DNA from: Actinomycetota bacterium
GTDB taxonomy: Bacteria > Actinomycetota > Geothermincolia > Fen-727 > Anoxymicrobiaceae
Length of the DNA stretch: 7,889 nt
Reading direction: 5' to 3'
Assembly: GCA_003154635.1 (NCBI GenBank)
Contig: PMDX01000090.1
Location: 20,749 to 28,637 of the forward strand
The notes under the pieces were generated by a model. It saw nothing but the letters and a program-made list of their open reading frames with translations, made no database searches and had not been told where the DNA came from. The translations under genes were made by a program, and so were the position numbers. Numbering within the stretch: position 1 is the stretch's first letter; the number at the start of each line of letters is the position of its first letter. Shown here piece by piece: positions 6,195 through 7,889 of this stretch.

Positions 6195-7406
6195 TTGGCA
6201 CGCTACAACCTCCTGGTCGTTAATCACGCCGTAGAGATCGGAGGCGCTGAGCGTGTGCTTCTCCGGCTGCTCGACGCGCTCGACCCCGGGCTGTTCGAGC
6301 CCGCGCTGGCATGCCCGACCGAGGGCCCGCTGACCGACGAGGCGCTCAACCGCAGGCTCCAGGTGCACCTTGGACATCCTTCGCCGCGCCTTCTGGCGAT
6401 CAAGAGGCAGTCGCTCGGCAGCAATCGCTTCGCCGTTGCTTCTTACCCGTTCGACATGGCGACCTCCGTCTGGCGTCTCGCACGGTTGATACGCCGGGAG
6501 CGATTTGACCTCGTGCTCACCAACAGCGCCAAAGCCGATATATACGGCACTCTCGCTGCCCGTCTCGCGAGGCGTCCAGCGGTGATCCGGCTACATGACA
6601 TAGTCGATGCCGACGCGTTCAGCAAGCTCAACATGTGGCTGTTCAAGACGAGCGCAAAGTATTTCGCCGACAGAATCCTGACCGTCTCGCACGCGACCGA
6701 AAACGCGATGGCCGCACTCGGCGTACCACGCTCAAAGCTGCTCACCGTCTACAACGGCATAGACCTGGAGGAGGAAGGTCAGCCGGTCGATGCCTGCGCG
6801 GTCCGCCGCGAGTTCGGAATCGGAGCGGAGGTGCCGGTTGCCGGATTGGTGGGGCGACTTGTCGACTGGAAGGGCCCTGATTATTTCATAAAGGCCGCAG
6901 CGAAAAGCGCTCGCGAGTTGCCCGAATCCCGATTCCTGTTGGTGGGCGACGCGTTGTTCGGGGAAAAAGAGTACGTGGACCATCTCAAGGAACTCGCTGA
7001 ATCCCTCGGGCTGCACGACCGTCTCGTGTTCACCGGCTTTCGCTCCGATGTGTCGCTCCTTGTCGCGGCGCTTGACGTCCTGGTGCACGCCTCCACCCTG
7101 CCGGACCCGCTGCCGACCGTTCTCGTTGAGGCGATGGCCAGAAGCCGGCCGGTGGTCGCAGCCGATGCCGGTGGCGTGCCCGAGATCGTCATTGATGGCG
7201 TGACCGGGTTCACCGTCCCCCCTCGGGATACGGAGAGGATGTCAGAAGCGATCACATATCTCCTGTCGAACCCCGACGAGGCGCGCCAGATGGGCAAGGC
7301 GGGCCTTGAAAGAGCGAAAGAGATATTCGATATCCACAAGACTACTTGCTCGATGGAGGAGGCCCTCCTGTCGGCTATGGACAAGCGAAGAGAGCCGGCC
7401 CAATGA
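6195..7406 (+). CDS. GT4-family glycosyltransferase (GGAE-type, with D-x7-E variant)
   Basis: This 403-residue enzyme is a GT-B glycosyltransferase of family 4, acting on the cytoplasmic side. The N-terminal domain has NHAVEIGGAERVLLRLLDAL with the GGAE motif at 16-19 that marks many GT4 enzymes and is absent from the GT4 at 1972. The donor domain begins GLVGRLVDWKGPDYF (Arg221 and Lys226 are the likely phosphate contacts), and ends with GGVPEIVIDGVTGF. In the E-x7-E signature the first position is aspartate: DPLPTVLVE with Asp304 and Glu312. This DPLP variant is known among GT4 sequences, so the protein is probably active, but the change could bear on donor choice. It starts at TTG with AGGAG five bases before, and overlaps the next gene by ATGA. 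The sugar transferred is not predictable from sequence. Confidence 0.92.
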   Translation: MARYNLLVVNHAVEIGGAERVLLRLLDALDPGLFEPALACPTEGPLTDEALNRRLQVHLGHPSPRLLAIKRQSLGSNRFAVASYPFDMATSVWRLARLIRRERFDLVLTNSAKADIYGTLAARLARRPAVIRLHDIVDADAFSKLNMWLFKTSAKYFADRILTVSHATENAMAALGVPRSKLLTVYNGIDLEEEGQPVDACAVRREFGIGAEVPVAGLVGRLVDWKGPDYFIKAAAKSARELPESRFLLVGDALFGEKEYVDHLKELAESLGLHDRLVFTGFRSDVSLLVAALDVLVHASTLPDPLPTVLVEAMARSRPVVAADAGGVPEIVIDGVTGFTVPPRDTERMSEAITYLLSNPDEARQMGKAGLERAKEIFDIHKTTCSMEEALLSAMDKRREPAQ

Positions 7407-7889
7407 GAATCGGTGTAGAGGGGCGCACTCTGCAGGGTCGGAGGTACGGCGTCGCGCGGTACCTGGTGAACCTCCTGCGCAACCTGGTCGACATCGACGA
7501 AGCGAACGAGTATGCCGTATACCTTTCCGAGCCCATCGAGCCCCTCGGTTTCACTTCGGCCCACCTGGAGGAGAAGGTCATAGCGGGAGGCCCGTCACTT
7601 ACATGGAGACACCTGCGCCTGCCGCGAGCGATGAAAGCCGACGGTATAGACCTCCACTTCTCTCCGTCTTACTTCCTGCCTCTGTACGAGGTCTGCCCCT
7701 CCGTCGTCGTCGTGCACGACCTCACGTTCAGGGCGCATCCCGAATGGTTCGCCCGCGATTGGAGGATGAGATTCGACGACATCTTCTGGCACAAGGTGAA
7801 GAAGGCGGACCACATCATCACCGTCAGCGAGTACTCGAAAGCCGACATTATCGAGCTTCTCAAAGTTGACCGCGGCCGTGTGACGGCGA
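7403..7889 (+). CDS. N-terminal part of a GT4-family glycosyltransferase (partial, runs off the window)
   Basis: The reading frame is open from ATG 7403 to the end of the window: 162 codons and no stop. The visible acceptor-side domain starts RIGVEGRTLQG and YGVARYLVNLLRNL, contains HFSPSYFLPL, VVVVHDLTF (His105-Asp106) and ADHIITVSEYSKADI (Val141 onward), the pattern shared with the GT4 enzyme at 1972 (RVGLDGRAL, GIGRY, TVHDL, VSDSTRDDV). It is thus the same subgroup, but the two are clearly divergent in the stretches between motifs. The donor domain and E-x7-E signature lie beyond the window. ATG 7403 overlaps the upstream TGA (ATGA) and has a purine-rich AAGAGAG eight bases before it, so coupling is likely. 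Confidence 0.9.
   Translation, partial: MRIGVEGRTLQGRRYGVARYLVNLLRNLVDIDEANEYAVYLSEPIEPLGFTSAHLEEKVIAGGPSLTWRHLRLPRAMKADGIDLHFSPSYFLPLYEVCPSVVVVHDLTFRAHPEWFARDWRMRFDDIFWHKVKKADHIITVSEYSKADIIELLKVDRGRVTA

Noticed and set aside
7322..7334. GATAT-TCG-ATATC inverted repeat
   Set aside because: It lies inside the coding sequence of the GT4 gene, is only five base pairs long and encodes an ordinary stretch of the protein.
1..7889. Defence system, mobile element, CRISPR or RNA gene
   Set aside because: No repeat-spacer pattern, terminal inverted repeats, transposase or integrase motifs, nuclease or reverse-transcriptase motifs, or tRNA/rRNA-like stretches were seen; all coding capacity is explained by polysaccharide-locus families.

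Overview
The window is a one-strand (+), tightly packed stretch of a surface-polysaccharide biosynthesis locus from a high-GC bacterium (well above 55% G+C judged by eye, with strong GC bias at third codon positions). Nine genes read left to right. Five of the eight junctions overlap or abut closely (ATGA or TGATG overlaps, TAA directly followed by TTG), and two more are short spacers of 13 and 8 bases, or 41 bases at one point. The only real gap is 130 bases. Three of the eight visible starts are TTG and one is GTG, each with a good Shine-Dalgarno sequence. This, the high GC and the apparent lipoprotein/Tat signal would fit Actinomycetota or a similar high-GC bacterial lineage, but the sequence alone does not fix the phylum.

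Layout: (1) 2-193, last 63 residues of a membrane protein, plausibly the Wzx-type flippase; (2) 193-1275, an exported alpha/beta hydrolase with a twin-arginine-like signal and possible lipobox; (3) 1317-1958, a class I SAM methyltransferase-like protein with an eroded motif I; (4) 1972-3123, a GT4 glycosyltransferase; (5) 3120-4682, a polytopic O-antigen ligase/polymerase (Wzy_C family); (6) a 130-base spacer with a possible internal promoter and a hairpin near the ribosome binding site; (7) 4813-5547, a left-handed beta-helix acyltransferase with a long C-terminal tail; (8) 5548-6186, an intact class I methyltransferase; (9) 6195-7406, a second GT4 glycosyltransferase; (10) 7403-7889, the N-terminal part of a third GT4 enzyme running off the window.

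Together the genes look like part of a Wzx/Wzy-style pathway: glycosyltransferases build a lipid-linked repeat unit, methyltransferases and an acyltransferase decorate it, a flippase exports it and the Wzy-like protein joins repeats (or ligates them) outside the membrane. The exported hydrolase could trim or edit the product outside the cell; that is inference. No sugar-nucleotide synthesis genes, chain-length regulator or initiating phosphoglycosyltransferase lie in the window, so the sugar composition cannot be read from it.

I found no CRISPR array, RNA gene, insertion sequence, transposase, integrase or defence system. The most interesting points are the possible MT-GT4 module duplication with one methyltransferase copy decaying or specialised, the Tat-like secreted hydrolase in the same operon as an acyltransferase, and the unusual C-terminal tail of the acyltransferase.
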